Below, one piece after another: positions 1-6,611 of a stretch of DNA of 8,119 nucleotides. The notes under the pieces were generated by a model, which had not been told where the DNA came from, did no database searches, and worked only from the letters and a program-made list of their open reading frames with translations. The position numbers and the translations under genes are program-made. Position 1 is the stretch's first letter. Every line of letters begins with the position of its first letter. Origin of the DNA: Gammaproteobacteria bacterium. GTDB lineage: Bacteria > Pseudomonadota > Gammaproteobacteria > Arenicellales > JAOTYS01. The DNA lies in contig JAOTYS010000203.1 in the NCBI GenBank assembly GCA_029861795.1, forward strand, positions 1 through 8,119, given 5' to 3'.

Positions 1-73
1 GGTGACGCACCACCTCCGCGGCCAATTCCAGGTTAGCGTTTCCGGTGAACACCGCCATGTTTTCTAGCGGCAC
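1..73 (-). CDS. prs: Ribose-phosphate pyrophosphokinase (PRPP synthetase), N-terminal fragment
   Basis: Only the first 24 codons are inside the window; the gene continues past position 1. Prs makes 5-phosphoribosyl 1-pyrophosphate from ribose 5-phosphate and ATP in the cytoplasm, feeding purine, pyrimidine, histidine and tryptophan synthesis. The identifying feature is the N-terminal stretch MAVFTGNANLELAAEVV, which matches the conserved start of bacterial PRPP synthetases (hydrophobic strand, then (F/T)GNA, then EL). Two starts are possible. An ATG at 58-56 has no recognisable ribosome-binding site. An in-frame GTG at 73-71 has GGAGA 8 nt upstream and adds MPLEN, giving an N-terminal extension similar in length to that of known Prs proteins, so I chose the GTG. 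An in-frame TAA a few codons further upstream limits the extension. The position next to tRNA-Gln and ispE is the conserved gammaproteobacterial arrangement, which supports the call despite the short sequence. Confidence 0.85.
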   Translation of the reverse strand, partial: MPLENMAVFTGNANLELAAEVVRH

Positions 74-81
74 GCGCGTTG

Positions 82-86
82 TCTCC
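82..86 (-). promoter_or_regulatory. Ribosome-binding site that decides the prs start
   Basis: On the minus strand GGAGA stands 8 nt before the GTG at 73-71. It is about 23 nt from the downstream ATG at 58, too far to serve it. This is the reason for preferring the GTG start for prs. Confidence 0.55.
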
Positions 87-111
87 AGTTATAGACCTGA
101 ACTTTGAGGTT

Positions 112-186
112 TGGCTGGGGTGCCAGGACTCGAACCTGGGAATGCCGGAATCAAAATCCGGTGCCTTACCACTTGGCTACACCCCA
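112..186 (-). tRNA. tRNA-Gln (anticodon UUG)
   Basis: The minus strand folds into a complete 75-nt tRNA cloverleaf. The 7-bp acceptor stem pairs TGGGGTG with CACCCCA, followed by discriminator G and an encoded CCA (114-112). The anticodon stem CCGGA/TCCGG encloses the loop TTTTGAT, giving anticodon TTG (154-152, read on the minus strand), which decodes CAA and CAG glutamine codons. The T arm contains the standard GTTCGAGTC. The gene sits 25 nt after the ispE stop and about 38 nt before prs on the same strand, with no visible terminator on either side. It is therefore probably transcribed with those genes and released by RNase P and 3' processing. A tRNA-Gln at this exact place is also found in Pseudomonas. 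Confidence 0.97.
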
Positions 187-190
187 ACGG

Positions 191-203
191 CCCAATGATT
201 GGG
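191..203 (-). repeat. Small inverted repeat between ispE and tRNA-Gln
   Basis: CCCAA-TGA-TTGGG forms a perfect short hairpin in the 25-nt gap between the ispE stop and the tRNA 5' end. No T-run follows it on either strand, so it does not look like an intrinsic terminator. On the minus-strand transcript the leader ACACCCAA can alternatively pair, with one bulged G, to TTGGGGTGT at the tRNA 5' end. It could affect processing of the ispE-tRNA transcript; this is inference only. Confidence 0.35.
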
Positions 204-211
204 TGTAAACC

Positions 212-1036
212 TCAAGCGGAAACCATAGGATGCGTATTCGTACCCTTTGTAACAAATCCATGACAACCGTCCGGTCGTTGTGCCAGAATGCTTAATCCGT
301 CCGCCTCGCTGTCCACCGGCAAGAACACACAGCCACCTGACCCCGTCATTCGCGCCGATCCGAACTTGCTCAACCACCCGAGTGCTTCGCCTACTTCCGG
401 ATAAAGTCCACAGACCACCGTTTCCAGGTCGTTGCGCACTTGCCCCGCGTGAAAATCGCGTATTGTGATAGGGGTACTGTGGCGTGTCAATTCGGGGTGT
501 GCAAAAACAGCCGCGGTGGAAACCCTAACCGGTGGTGCCAGAATCAGATACCATCGCTGCGGTGGGGACACCGGTGTCAGCAGTTCGCCGACACCTTCTG
601 CCCACGCTGCGTGCCCACCCACAAACACCGGGACATCGGCACCGAGTTGTATTGCCAGTTGAGCCAATTGATCCACACTCCACCCCACATCCCAGAGCTC
701 ATTTAGTGCTAATAAGGTGGTGGCTGCATCCGAGCTCCCCCCTCCCAAACCGCCACCTATTGGAATGCGTTTATCTAAATGTATATCAACACCACGATTT
801 ACATTAGCCCGCGCTTGCAACAGTTGTGCCGCTCGCACTGCAAGATCCTCATGAGAGTCAATGGCCGGCACTGAATTGCCGCTAGCGATGGCACGATCGC
901 GCCGCACTGCGAAAGACAGATAATCGGAAAACTCCAAGAACTGAAATATTGTCTGCAGTTCATGATACCCATCGTCACGCCGACCAGTGATATGTAGGAA
1001 TAAGTTGATCTTGGCGGGCGCTGGCCACCATTGCAT
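212..1036 (-). CDS. ispE: 4-diphosphocytidyl-2-C-methyl-D-erythritol kinase
   Basis: The 274-residue cytoplasmic GHMP kinase of the MEP isoprenoid pathway phosphorylates the 2-hydroxyl of CDP-methylerythritol using ATP. Family features are all present. PAPAKINLFL near the N terminus carries the catalytic-type Lys9, and GRRDDGYHELQT follows. The glycine-rich ATP loop PIGGGLGGGSSDAA covers about residues 92-105. LGADVPVF holds the catalytic Asp at about 134, followed by GHAAWAEGVGE, and RMTGSGGCVF forms the C-terminal GHMP motif. Length matches the E. coli enzyme (about 283 residues). I chose the ATG at 1036-1034, which shares one base with the lolB stop (TGATG). Upstream in-frame GTG (1039) and TTG (1054) codons would only add a few non-conserved residues. 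The overlap implies translational coupling to lolB, and tRNA-Gln follows directly. Nothing is broken or missing. Confidence 0.97.
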   Translation of the reverse strand: MQWWPAPAKINLFLHITGRRDDGYHELQTIFQFLEFSDYLSFAVRRDRAIASGNSVPAIDSHEDLAVRAAQLLQARANVNRGVDIHLDKRIPIGGGLGGGSSDAATTLLALNELWDVGWSVDQLAQLAIQLGADVPVFVGGHAAWAEGVGELLTPVSPPQRWYLILAPPVRVSTAAVFAHPELTRHSTPITIRDFHAGQVRNDLETVVCGLYPEVGEALGWLSKFGSARMTGSGGCVFLPVDSEADGLSILAQRPDGCHGFVTKGTNTHPMVSA

Positions 1037-1716
1037 CACAGCTTGAGGCCCCAACGACTGATTACCAAACGCACCTCAACGTCCTGCCCAATCTCCTCAC
1101 CATATACTCCGGCAAGCTGTACTGTTCCCGGCAAGGACTTTATGAAGATCTTTCGAGGCAACTCAGAGTCACCGTTTTGGCGGTACTCAAGAAAACGCAC
1201 CTCCCAACCGGATTGTCTTAAGCGTTCAAGTCGACCCCATTGGTCAAGCACGGGCTGCGATGGGGAGTCTGGAGAGGGCAACCCGGACACCCAGTATTTT
1301 AGCGCTTCGAAAGGTACCGGCCATCCCGCCGCTCGATAAAGAACGTCTTCCGCGGTATCACCCCGGTAGACATTTTTCTTACTATCGCGGAGTTCGGCAC
1401 CTAGTTCGTTTTTGGTCAGTACCACCCGACCGCCGCCTAGCGGACCGTACATTTGTATTTTATGGGAGTCAGCGATTCGCTCCCAGATTAACGTCGCCTG
1501 CCCCCCTTGTCTGGTTGTGCGAACGCTAAGGCGACCCTTAAGTTCCCAAGTCTGGATTGCGCTCAGACCAATACGCCGCTGTTGCCAAGCATCCTCAGGA
1601 GAGGTCCGGGATGGCTGTAGCACTTGGTTCGCGCAGCCCACCAGGATCAACCCACAAAGCGCGCACAGAGTGACTCGCAACCCACTCGCGCACCGTCGGC
1701 TAAACCCAGCAATCAC
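1036..1716 (-). CDS. lolB: Outer-membrane lipoprotein LolB (lipoprotein insertion)
   Basis: LolB receives lipoproteins from the periplasmic carrier LolA and inserts them into the inner leaflet of the outer membrane. The 226-residue product begins with a lipoprotein signal peptide: SRR, then a hydrophobic stretch ending in the lipobox LVGC with the acylated Cys at residue 28. The next residues, Ala-Asn, contain no Asp inner-membrane retention signal at +2. The mature part (199 residues) is the usual LolB size. It carries WELKGRLSV, then YGPLGGG at about residues 90-96, which aligns with NPLGS of E. coli LolB, so its Leu93 corresponds to the membrane-inserting loop Leu68. VSGLPSP matches the conserved GLP region. 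The start chosen is GTG at 1716, overlapping the TPR gene's TGA (GTGA) and suggesting coupled translation. A longer reading from 1821 would run inside the TPR gene and put about 35 implausible residues before the signal peptide. A TTG at 1680 is an alternative giving a shorter signal. Confidence 0.93.
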   Translation of the reverse strand: MIAGFSRRCASGLRVTLCALCGLILVGCANQVLQPSRTSPEDAWQQRRIGLSAIQTWELKGRLSVRTTRQGGQATLIWERIADSHKIQMYGPLGGGRVVLTKNELGAELRDSKKNVYRGDTAEDVLYRAAGWPVPFEALKYWVSGLPSPDSPSQPVLDQWGRLERLRQSGWEVRFLEYRQNGDSELPRKIFIKSLPGTVQLAGVYGEEIGQDVEVRLVISRWGLKL

Positions 1717-3485
1717 TGCTTCAGTTTTTGGATCGTGCCGAGCAGAACGTCGTTGAGGGGTGACTCTTTGAGCGCGCGGTTCCAAACAGATTCGGCGCGC
1801 CGGCGCTCGCCCGTGACCCATAACACTTCGCCGAGGTGGGCTGCGATTTCTGCATCAGGGCGAGTTTTAAGCGCACGTTCCAAATAGTCGATGGCGACGG
1901 CATGATTGCCTAAGCGATACTGGACCCACCCCATGCTGTCCATAATGAATGGATCGTCTGGCCTCAGCTCCAGCGCCTGAGTAATGAGATCCAGAGCCTC
2001 CCCATGACGATCAGTCTGATCAGCTAGAGTGTAACCAAGGGCATTCAACGCGTGAGCGTTACCGGGATCGATCTCCAGTAGCTTACGCAAATCCTGCTCG
2101 TGCAGCTCAATCAGGCTAAGCTGGGCTGCCACCAATCCTCTGGCATAGAGCAGTTCGCTATTGTCGGGCAGCACCGACAAGCCGAGATCAAGGGCCTCTT
2201 TGGCTCGATCCAACTGATTAGCTTCACGTAGGATCTGCTCCTCAGCCAGCACCAACCGAACGCGTTCCTCGTCAGAAGACGGTACTAGGGTCTGCAAGTG
2301 CTGTAGCGCTTCCTCTGTAGTGCCGAGTTTTGCCGTGACCCCACCGAGCAACACCTGGGCTTCAAAGTAATATGATTCTTGGGAAACGGCGCTAAGCACT
2401 TCTTTGGCGCTCTGAAATCTCTCAAGCTCCAGCGAAACTTGTCCGAGATACACCCTCGCTTGATCGTTTTTGGGTCTCAATTGAAGATGACGCTCGAGAA
2501 AATCGGCCGCCTCGGGTAATTGTTCGAGCTGAATGCCGAGTAACGCCGCAGTAAACAATGCATCGGCGTTTTCAGGATCCCGGTCCGCCAATTGTTCGAA
2601 CTGCGAGAGCGCCTCTTCACGCTCACCGAAATCCACCAAGAACCGGGCGAACTGTTCTCGTAGCTTATTCGCCCCTGGCGTTTTCTTAAGAAACGCTTTA
2701 GAGAAATCTTTCACCTGCGCTTTCTGCCCTTGCGCCATCAGATGGGCAGCCTTGGCAGTAGCCGCGTCTTCCCAGGTTGGGTTTAGTTCTAGTGCCCGAT
2801 CCAAGGCCCGACCCGCTTCATCAGGCTGATCAATACTGTCCGCGATATAGGCCTTGGAGTAGTGCGCCTCTGCATTGTCGGGGGTGAGTTCGATCAACCG
2901 ATCCATCAGCGCCAGTATCTCCTGCCCCTCACCATATCTACTGATGGCTTGGGCGATGCGCCGATACATATATCCCACCTCATCGCCGCTCGACTCAATC
3001 ATCTCACGATATTGCTGCTCCGCCCCTTTTATGTCCTCGGTGGCCAGCAGCGCGCCTGCCAGAAGCTCCATCGCCGCTCGACTGTCGGGCTGCAACTCAC
3101 GCCACAGCTCCGCGGCGACCAATGCTTCTTCGTAGCGTCTTGCGCGCACTGCCAACAGAGCGGCGCGTTCCGCTATACGGGGATCCCTGCTGGTTTCCGC
3201 CGCACGCACCAAGGCCTGGGCAGAGACCTCAATCTCGCCCCGCTGATGCGCGATCTCACCGAGCAAAATGTCATAGAGCAAGTCTGCTGTGATCTCTACG
3301 GCGGGTACTTCTACCTCCTCGGCAACCGTGGTGGAAACGTTGATCTGCGGTTCTGGCTGGCGTGGCGGACTGGCGCAGGAAACCACGGCCACTGCACAGG
3401 CGAACGTAGCGGTGGGCCCAACACACAACAACACCACCCGCCGCAGATATCGTGACTTAGACAACATCGACAATATTGACAACAT
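1713..3485 (-). CDS. Tetratricopeptide-repeat lipoprotein of unknown function
   Basis: This 590-residue protein has an N-terminal signal (Arg-rich residues 10-16, hydrophobic 17-36) ending in VVSC with a candidate acylated Cys37. Ala at +2 suggests an outer-membrane location. A Pro/Glu-rich linker (about 40-65) leads to TPR helices across the remainder. The C-terminal part is the most conserved: NALGYTLAD, PDDPFIMDSMGWVQYR and EIAAHLGEVLW, which I recognise as the signature of the TPR protein encoded beside lolB in Pseudomonas and Xanthomonas relatives. TPR arrays are protein-binding scaffolds. No partner is established, though linkage to lolB hints at an envelope role. The ATG at 3485 is preceded by AGGAG with a long spacing of 13 nt. 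Met7 is an alternative start that would leave a more ordinary signal peptide but has no ribosome-binding site. The stop overlaps the lolB start by 4 nt, and it is the first gene of the minus-strand unit. Confidence 0.88.
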   Translation of the reverse strand: MLSILSMLSKSRYLRRVVLLCVGPTATFACAVAVVSCASPPRQPEPQINVSTTVAEEVEVPAVEITADLLYDILLGEIAHQRGEIEVSAQALVRAAETSRDPRIAERAALLAVRARRYEEALVAAELWRELQPDSRAAMELLAGALLATEDIKGAEQQYREMIESSGDEVGYMYRRIAQAISRYGEGQEILALMDRLIELTPDNAEAHYSKAYIADSIDQPDEAGRALDRALELNPTWEDAATAKAAHLMAQGQKAQVKDFSKAFLKKTPGANKLREQFARFLVDFGEREEALSQFEQLADRDPENADALFTAALLGIQLEQLPEAADFLERHLQLRPKNDQARVYLGQVSLELERFQSAKEVLSAVSQESYYFEAQVLLGGVTAKLGTTEEALQHLQTLVPSSDEERVRLVLAEEQILREANQLDRAKEALDLGLSVLPDNSELLYARGLVAAQLSLIELHEQDLRKLLEIDPGNAHALNALGYTLADQTDRHGEALDLITQALELRPDDPFIMDSMGWVQYRLGNHAVAIDYLERALKTRPDAEIAAHLGEVLWVTGERRRAESVWNRALKESPLNDVLLGTIQKLKQ

Positions 3486-3486
3486 T
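3460..3486. repeat. Three tandem 9-bp units at the start of the TPR gene
   Basis: On the plus strand GACAACATC, GACAATATT and GACAACATT lie head to tail, differing at two positions at most. Read on the minus strand they encode MLS-ILS-MLS, the first nine residues of the TPR lipoprotein. The unit is a multiple of three, so copy-number change would lengthen or shorten the signal peptide's n-region without a frameshift, and it creates two candidate Met starts. Confidence 0.7.
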
Positions 3487-3498
3487 CGTGATCTTCAT

Positions 3499-3503
3499 CT
3501 CCT
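3499..3503 (-). promoter_or_regulatory. Ribosome-binding site of the TPR gene
   Basis: AGGAG on the minus strand lies 13 nt before the ATG at 3485. The spacing is longer than usual. The out-of-frame ATG at 3498-3496 that directly abuts it cannot start the TPR protein. No better site exists for either Met1 or Met7. Confidence 0.45.
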
Positions 3504-3702
3504 AGACGCAGTCGCCCACACTATAGACTGCTGCCAAATATGCAAGTTTACTCCCATCGCCTATATTTGTTTAAGCTACATAGAACCGTGAAACGCCACC
3601 GCCGCACTCGGGGACTAGTTATACTTAACTACAGTTTCGTACAACCGGGCAGCGCCTGCAACTTGGCGTCAGTCCCGGGTTCTGATCTGAGACCTTGAGA
3701 CC

Positions 3703-3706
3703 GGAG
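3703..3706 (+). promoter_or_regulatory. Probable ribosome-binding site of the CstA-like gene
   Basis: GGAG lies 11 nt before the TTG at 3718, slightly far but the only purine-rich match nearby. No ATG or GTG gives a better in-frame start ahead of the first membrane helix. Confidence 0.4.
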
Positions 3707-3717
3707 CCGCCTACAGC

Positions 3718-5406
3718 TTGAACGTCGTAACACTAATTCTCGCAGCGATCGTCGTCTCCGTTCTCGGCTATCGCTTTTACGCCAAATTTCTGGCCCTCGC
3801 GGTATTCGCCCCGATCCGAGAGCTCGACTCGCATGACGATCAGGGTGAGCGGCGACAGAGCACAAAGGACTTTGTAGTTGTGTTCCTGCACCACGCGGCC
3901 GTGATTTGTGGCGGCACCACTATTATTGGCGCTGCAATTGCCGCTGCCTGGGGTTGGGCGCCTGCATTTCTGTGGATCATTACCGGTTCTGTGGTTGCCG
4001 CTGGAACCTTCATGATCGGCAATCTATGGATTGCCCGTGAAATACGGGTCTCATCTGCAGGGGAAATAGTCAGTTCTATTTTGGGTATGCGTGCGGCGAT
4101 CATCTTCTACGCCCTATCGTTGCTACTGTTCTCGTTGTTATGTGCGATCCTAGCGGTGTTAATCGGTGAGGTGTTGGCTGCCTACCCTGAGGCGAGTTGG
4201 GCCTTCTTGCTACAACTACCAATCGCTGTGCTTGTAGCGGGTTATCTACACCGCTCCATAGGTGCGGCGGCGGCGGTGGGCCTTGTTATCATATGCATAT
4301 TGCTGATTTTTGGCCTACGTGTACCACTGGCAGTGGAGGGATATTTCGATTTTCTAATAGGAGACCAATCGCTATCGGTCCTCGGAGGGGAGTTTGTCTG
4401 GACTGTGGTCGCACTTCTACTCGCATTCTTCACCGTGTACGTGGCGTCACCGCAGATAGGGCGCGCTCGCGGTTATCTGTGTGGGTTGATGCTGCTGATC
4501 GCTCTGGGAGTAGCAATGGCTGGTATGTTGGTGGCGCACCCGACACTGGTGGCGCCTGCCTACAATGCCCAAGAGAGCATCCCGGCGCCGATTCCACTTC
4601 TTTTTCTGGCGGTCACCGGAGGGGCGTTGGCCGGATTTCATGCGTTGGTTACCAACACGACCGGTGTCGTCCGGCTAAAAAGTAAGCAAGCTAACATAGT
4701 GGGCTATGGTGGCGCCTTAGTAGATGGACTGCTGGCGCTCACGGCCTTAGTGATCGCCACCGCCGGGTTTGTAGACACAACAGAGTGGGAATTGGCCTAT
4801 CCTGGTTGGCCGGATACGGTCACGTTACAACGCTGGCTGATGCAGTATATCGACGGGTTTGCAAGATTCGCTGCAGCCTTTGGCCTGTCTGTCGAACTGA
4901 GTGCAACATTCGCGGCCTTTGTAGTCACATCGCTTGCGTTGTCCACCCTAGAGGCCGGATTACGAGCGCAACGCGCAATTATTCAAGAGATCGGTAAAGG
5001 GCTCTCATGGCAACCGTTGTTGAGGTCGAGAGGTCAGATCCTCCCTGTTTTACTTACTGTGACATTGCTCGCGATCTATCTCGCCCAAGGTCACAACGGT
5101 CTGCCCGTGTGGTTGTTGCTCGGCGGTCTGAATCAAATCGTGGCCGGTGCGATGCTGCTGGTGCTCTTGATTACGCTGGCGCACCTTAACCGACCTTGGG
5201 CGATGGTGGCGGCCCCGTTGATATTAATCCTGATTGTCAGCCTGTGGGGGCTGGTAGTCAGTTTGGTTCAGTGGTGGATCAAAGCGATGTGGCTGCCGTT
5301 TGGCTTAGGCGTGGCCGTATTGATACTCGGATCATGGTTGTTGATCGAGGGCGGCTATTCCATTTATCACCACTTGTATGGACGAACCCCAACACCGACA
5401 AACTAA
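3718..5406 (+). CDS. Divergent CstA-family membrane transporter
   Basis: The 562-residue polytopic inner-membrane protein has about 15 predicted hydrophobic helices, the first at residues 3-20 and the last at about 527-543. Similarity to CstA/BtsT (peptide and pyruvate uptake, about 700 residues in E. coli) is clear by position: GYRFYAKF (17-24), [10 protein letters not shown] (57-66), AGEIV (114-118), [10 protein letters not shown] (301-310), VGYGG (328-332), [10 protein letters not shown] (411-420) and LNQIVAG (471-477). Several family signatures are altered: the usual GPLVGP is [13 protein letters not shown] is [11 protein letters not shown], and the Asp of DAGTR is Glu412. The protein is also shorter than CstA. 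The substrate is therefore uncertain; a peptide or pyruvate-type solute is only a family-based guess. The start is TTG, chosen because it directly precedes helix 1 and no alternative fits. It occupies the place where hemA usually stands, upstream of prfA, with a 116-bp gap and its own stop TAA. Base composition does not look foreign by eye. Confidence 0.82.
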   Translation: MNVVTLILAAIVVSVLGYRFYAKFLALAVFAPIRELDSHDDQGERRQSTKDFVVVFLHHAAVICGGTTIIGAAIAAAWGWAPAFLWIITGSVVAAGTFMIGNLWIAREIRVSSAGEIVSSILGMRAAIIFYALSLLLFSLLCAILAVLIGEVLAAYPEASWAFLLQLPIAVLVAGYLHRSIGAAAAVGLVIICILLIFGLRVPLAVEGYFDFLIGDQSLSVLGGEFVWTVVALLLAFFTVYVASPQIGRARGYLCGLMLLIALGVAMAGMLVAHPTLVAPAYNAQESIPAPIPLLFLAVTGGALAGFHALVTNTTGVVRLKSKQANIVGYGGALVDGLLALTALVIATAGFVDTTEWELAYPGWPDTVTLQRWLMQYIDGFARFAAAFGLSVELSATFAAFVVTSLALSTLEAGLRAQRAIIQEIGKGLSWQPLLRSRGQILPVLLTVTLLAIYLAQGHNGLPVWLLLGGLNQIVAGAMLLVLLITLAHLNRPWAMVAAPLILILIVSLWGLVVSLVQWWIKAMWLPFGLGVAVLILGSWLLIEGGYSIYHHLYGRTPTPTN

Positions 5407-5415
5407 CACATCATC

Positions 5416-5444
5416 TTGACAGCCGCCTCGCAAGCCGCAATATT
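5416..5444 (+). promoter_or_regulatory. Candidate sigma70 promoter for prfA-prmC
   Basis: A perfect -35 box TTGACA (5416-5421) is followed after exactly 17 bp by AATATT (5439-5444), which matches 4 of 6 positions of the -10 consensus. Transcription would start near 5451, about 70 nt before the prfA start. It lies in the gap just after the CstA-like stop codon. This would let prfA-prmC be expressed independently of the transporter. Not tested; based on consensus match alone. Confidence 0.5.
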
Positions 5445-5522
5445 GATCGGCCTGAAATAACCCACCAAGACTGCCGTACTACTGGCAATGCCTTGGTCCA
5501 CCATGCAGTCACACGCCCAGCC

Positions 5523-6611
5523 GTGAATTCATCGATTCAAGCCAAGCTCGACAGTCTCACGGAGCGTCGAGAAGAGATCAGCGCGTTGCTCGCCGATCCC
5601 GGCGTTATCGCCAATCAGAATCGCTTCCGAAGTCTTTCTATTGAGCTTGCGGATATCAGCCCGGTGATCGATCACTACCAACACTACAGGGCGCTTTTAC
5701 AGGACCTGGAAGCCGCTGAGGCGATTCTCGTCGACACGGATAAATCGATGCGCAAGATGGCGCAGGAAGAGATCCCCGAGTTGCGCGACAAACTAAATGC
5801 GTGCGAGCAAGAAATACAACATCTGCTGCTGCCAAAGGATCCCAATGATGAGCGTAATATTTTTCTTGAGATCCGAGCTGGAACAGGAGGTGATGAGGCT
5901 GCACTTTTTGCCGGGGACTTATTTCGCATGTTCTGCTCTTACGCTGAACGCAGAAAGTGGAAGGTAGAAGTGGTCAGTCAAAGCTCGGGAGAGCATGGGG
6001 GTTACAAAGAGATCATCAGCCGGATCGTCGGTCGGGGTGCATACTCGCGACTAAAATTCGAGTCCGGCGCACACCGGGTTCAGCGCGTACCTGAAACCGA
6101 GGCCCAGGGGCGCATCCACACCTCTGCCTGCACCATCGCAGTGTTGCCGGAGGCAGAGGAAATCGATCACATCGATATCAACACCAGTGAGTTAAGGGTA
6201 GATACCTTCCGCGCCTCTGGCGCCGGTGGCCAGCACGTGAACCGTACTGACTCAGCAGTCAGGATTACTCACTTGCCTAGCGGGATAGTAGTTGAGTGTC
6301 AGGACGAGCGTTCCCAGCACAAGAACAGGGCCCGCGCCATGTCTGTGCTGAAGGCACGATTATTGGAAGCTGAGGTACGTAAACAACAAGACGAGCGTGC
6401 GGAGACGCGTCGCAATCTAGTGGGCAGTGGCGACCGTTCCGAGCGCATACGTACCTATAACTTCCCTCAGGGTCGAGTAACCGATCATCGTATCAATCTT
6501 ACTCTGTATAAGTTGGATGAGTTCCTGACCGGAGATATGGACTTGGTCATAGATCCGCTTATCGCTGAGCATCAGGCAGATCAACTGGCCGAGATGTCGA
6601 CCACACAATGA
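5523..6611 (+). CDS. prfA: Peptide chain release factor 1 (RF1)
   Basis: RF1 recognises UAA and UAG stop codons in the ribosomal A site and triggers hydrolysis of peptidyl-tRNA. The 362-residue product matches E. coli RF1 (360) along its whole length: [40 protein letters not shown] and [19 protein letters not shown]. The stop-codon recognition tripeptide PxT is P190-E191-T192 (PAT in E. coli). The catalytic GGQ is at residues 235-237 within GAGGQHVN. The GTG at 5523 was chosen because the next residues [17 protein letters not shown] align with the start of E. coli RF1. The frame stays open back to 5196 inside the transporter gene, but that stretch has no RF1 similarity. No clear ribosome-binding site precedes the GTG; a TTG at 5493 is a weaker alternative. 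The gene overlaps prmC by ATGA, and hemA is not upstream as it usually is. Confidence 0.97.
   Translation: MNSSIQAKLDSLTERREEISALLADPGVIANQNRFRSLSIELADISPVIDHYQHYRALLQDLEAAEAILVDTDKSMRKMAQEEIPELRDKLNACEQEIQHLLLPKDPNDERNIFLEIRAGTGGDEAALFAGDLFRMFCSYAERRKWKVEVVSQSSGEHGGYKEIISRIVGRGAYSRLKFESGAHRVQRVPETEAQGRIHTSACTIAVLPEAEEIDHIDINTSELRVDTFRASGAGGQHVNRTDSAVRITHLPSGIVVECQDERSQHKNRARAMSVLKARLLEAEVRKQQDERAETRRNLVGSGDRSERIRTYNFPQGRVTDHRINLTLYKLDEFLTGDMDLVIDPLIAEHQADQLAEMSTTQ

Larger units (their letters stand above)
3486..3717. other. Divergent intergenic region, no gene
   Basis: This 232-bp gap separates the start of the TPR gene (minus) from the start of the CstA-like gene (plus), so it must hold promoters for both. 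I see only weak candidates. On the plus strand TATACT at 3620-3625 resembles a -10 box but has no matching -35 box. On the minus strand TATAGT (3525-3520) also lacks a good -35 at 16-18 bp. GAGACC occurs twice (3689-3694 and 3697-3702) with a 2-bp spacer just before the transporter's ribosome-binding site. I find no coding remnant of hemA here by eye. Confidence 0.6.

Noticed and set aside
1717..1821. Longer lolB reading starting at 1821
   Set aside because: It would place about 35 residues, antisense-free but inside the TPR gene, before a normal lipoprotein signal peptide. The GTGA overlap at 1716 explains the start better.
2862..3455. 197-codon plus-strand open frame opposite the TPR gene
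   Set aside because: It is a shadow of the TPR coding sequence with no recognisable motif; the minus-strand frame has clear TPR content.
3620..3625. TATACT as the -10 box of the CstA-like gene
   Set aside because: No -35-like sequence lies at 15-19 bp upstream and there is no extended -10 TG, so it is not listed as a promoter.
4197..4685. 162-codon plus-strand open frame inside the transporter gene
   Set aside because: It is a low-complexity, Gly/Arg/Ser-rich translation in an alternative frame of a well-supported membrane protein gene.
5196..5522. Open frame joined to prfA, giving a 471-residue product
   Set aside because: The extra 109 codons overlap the CstA-like gene in another frame and show no RF1 similarity; homology to RF1 begins exactly at the GTG at 5523.
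5407..5522. Possible hemA C-terminal remnant before prfA (a TDKLTHH stretch vaguely like the TNKLLH end of HemA)
   Set aside because: Only a few residues agree, the resemblance starts inside the transporter's last codons in another frame, and no other HemA motif is present. It is most likely chance.
6090..6098. RF1 tripeptide PET in place of PAT as a sign of altered stop-codon recognition
   Set aside because: The middle position of the PxT motif is known to vary among RF1 proteins, while the flanking residues and the GGQ region are standard.
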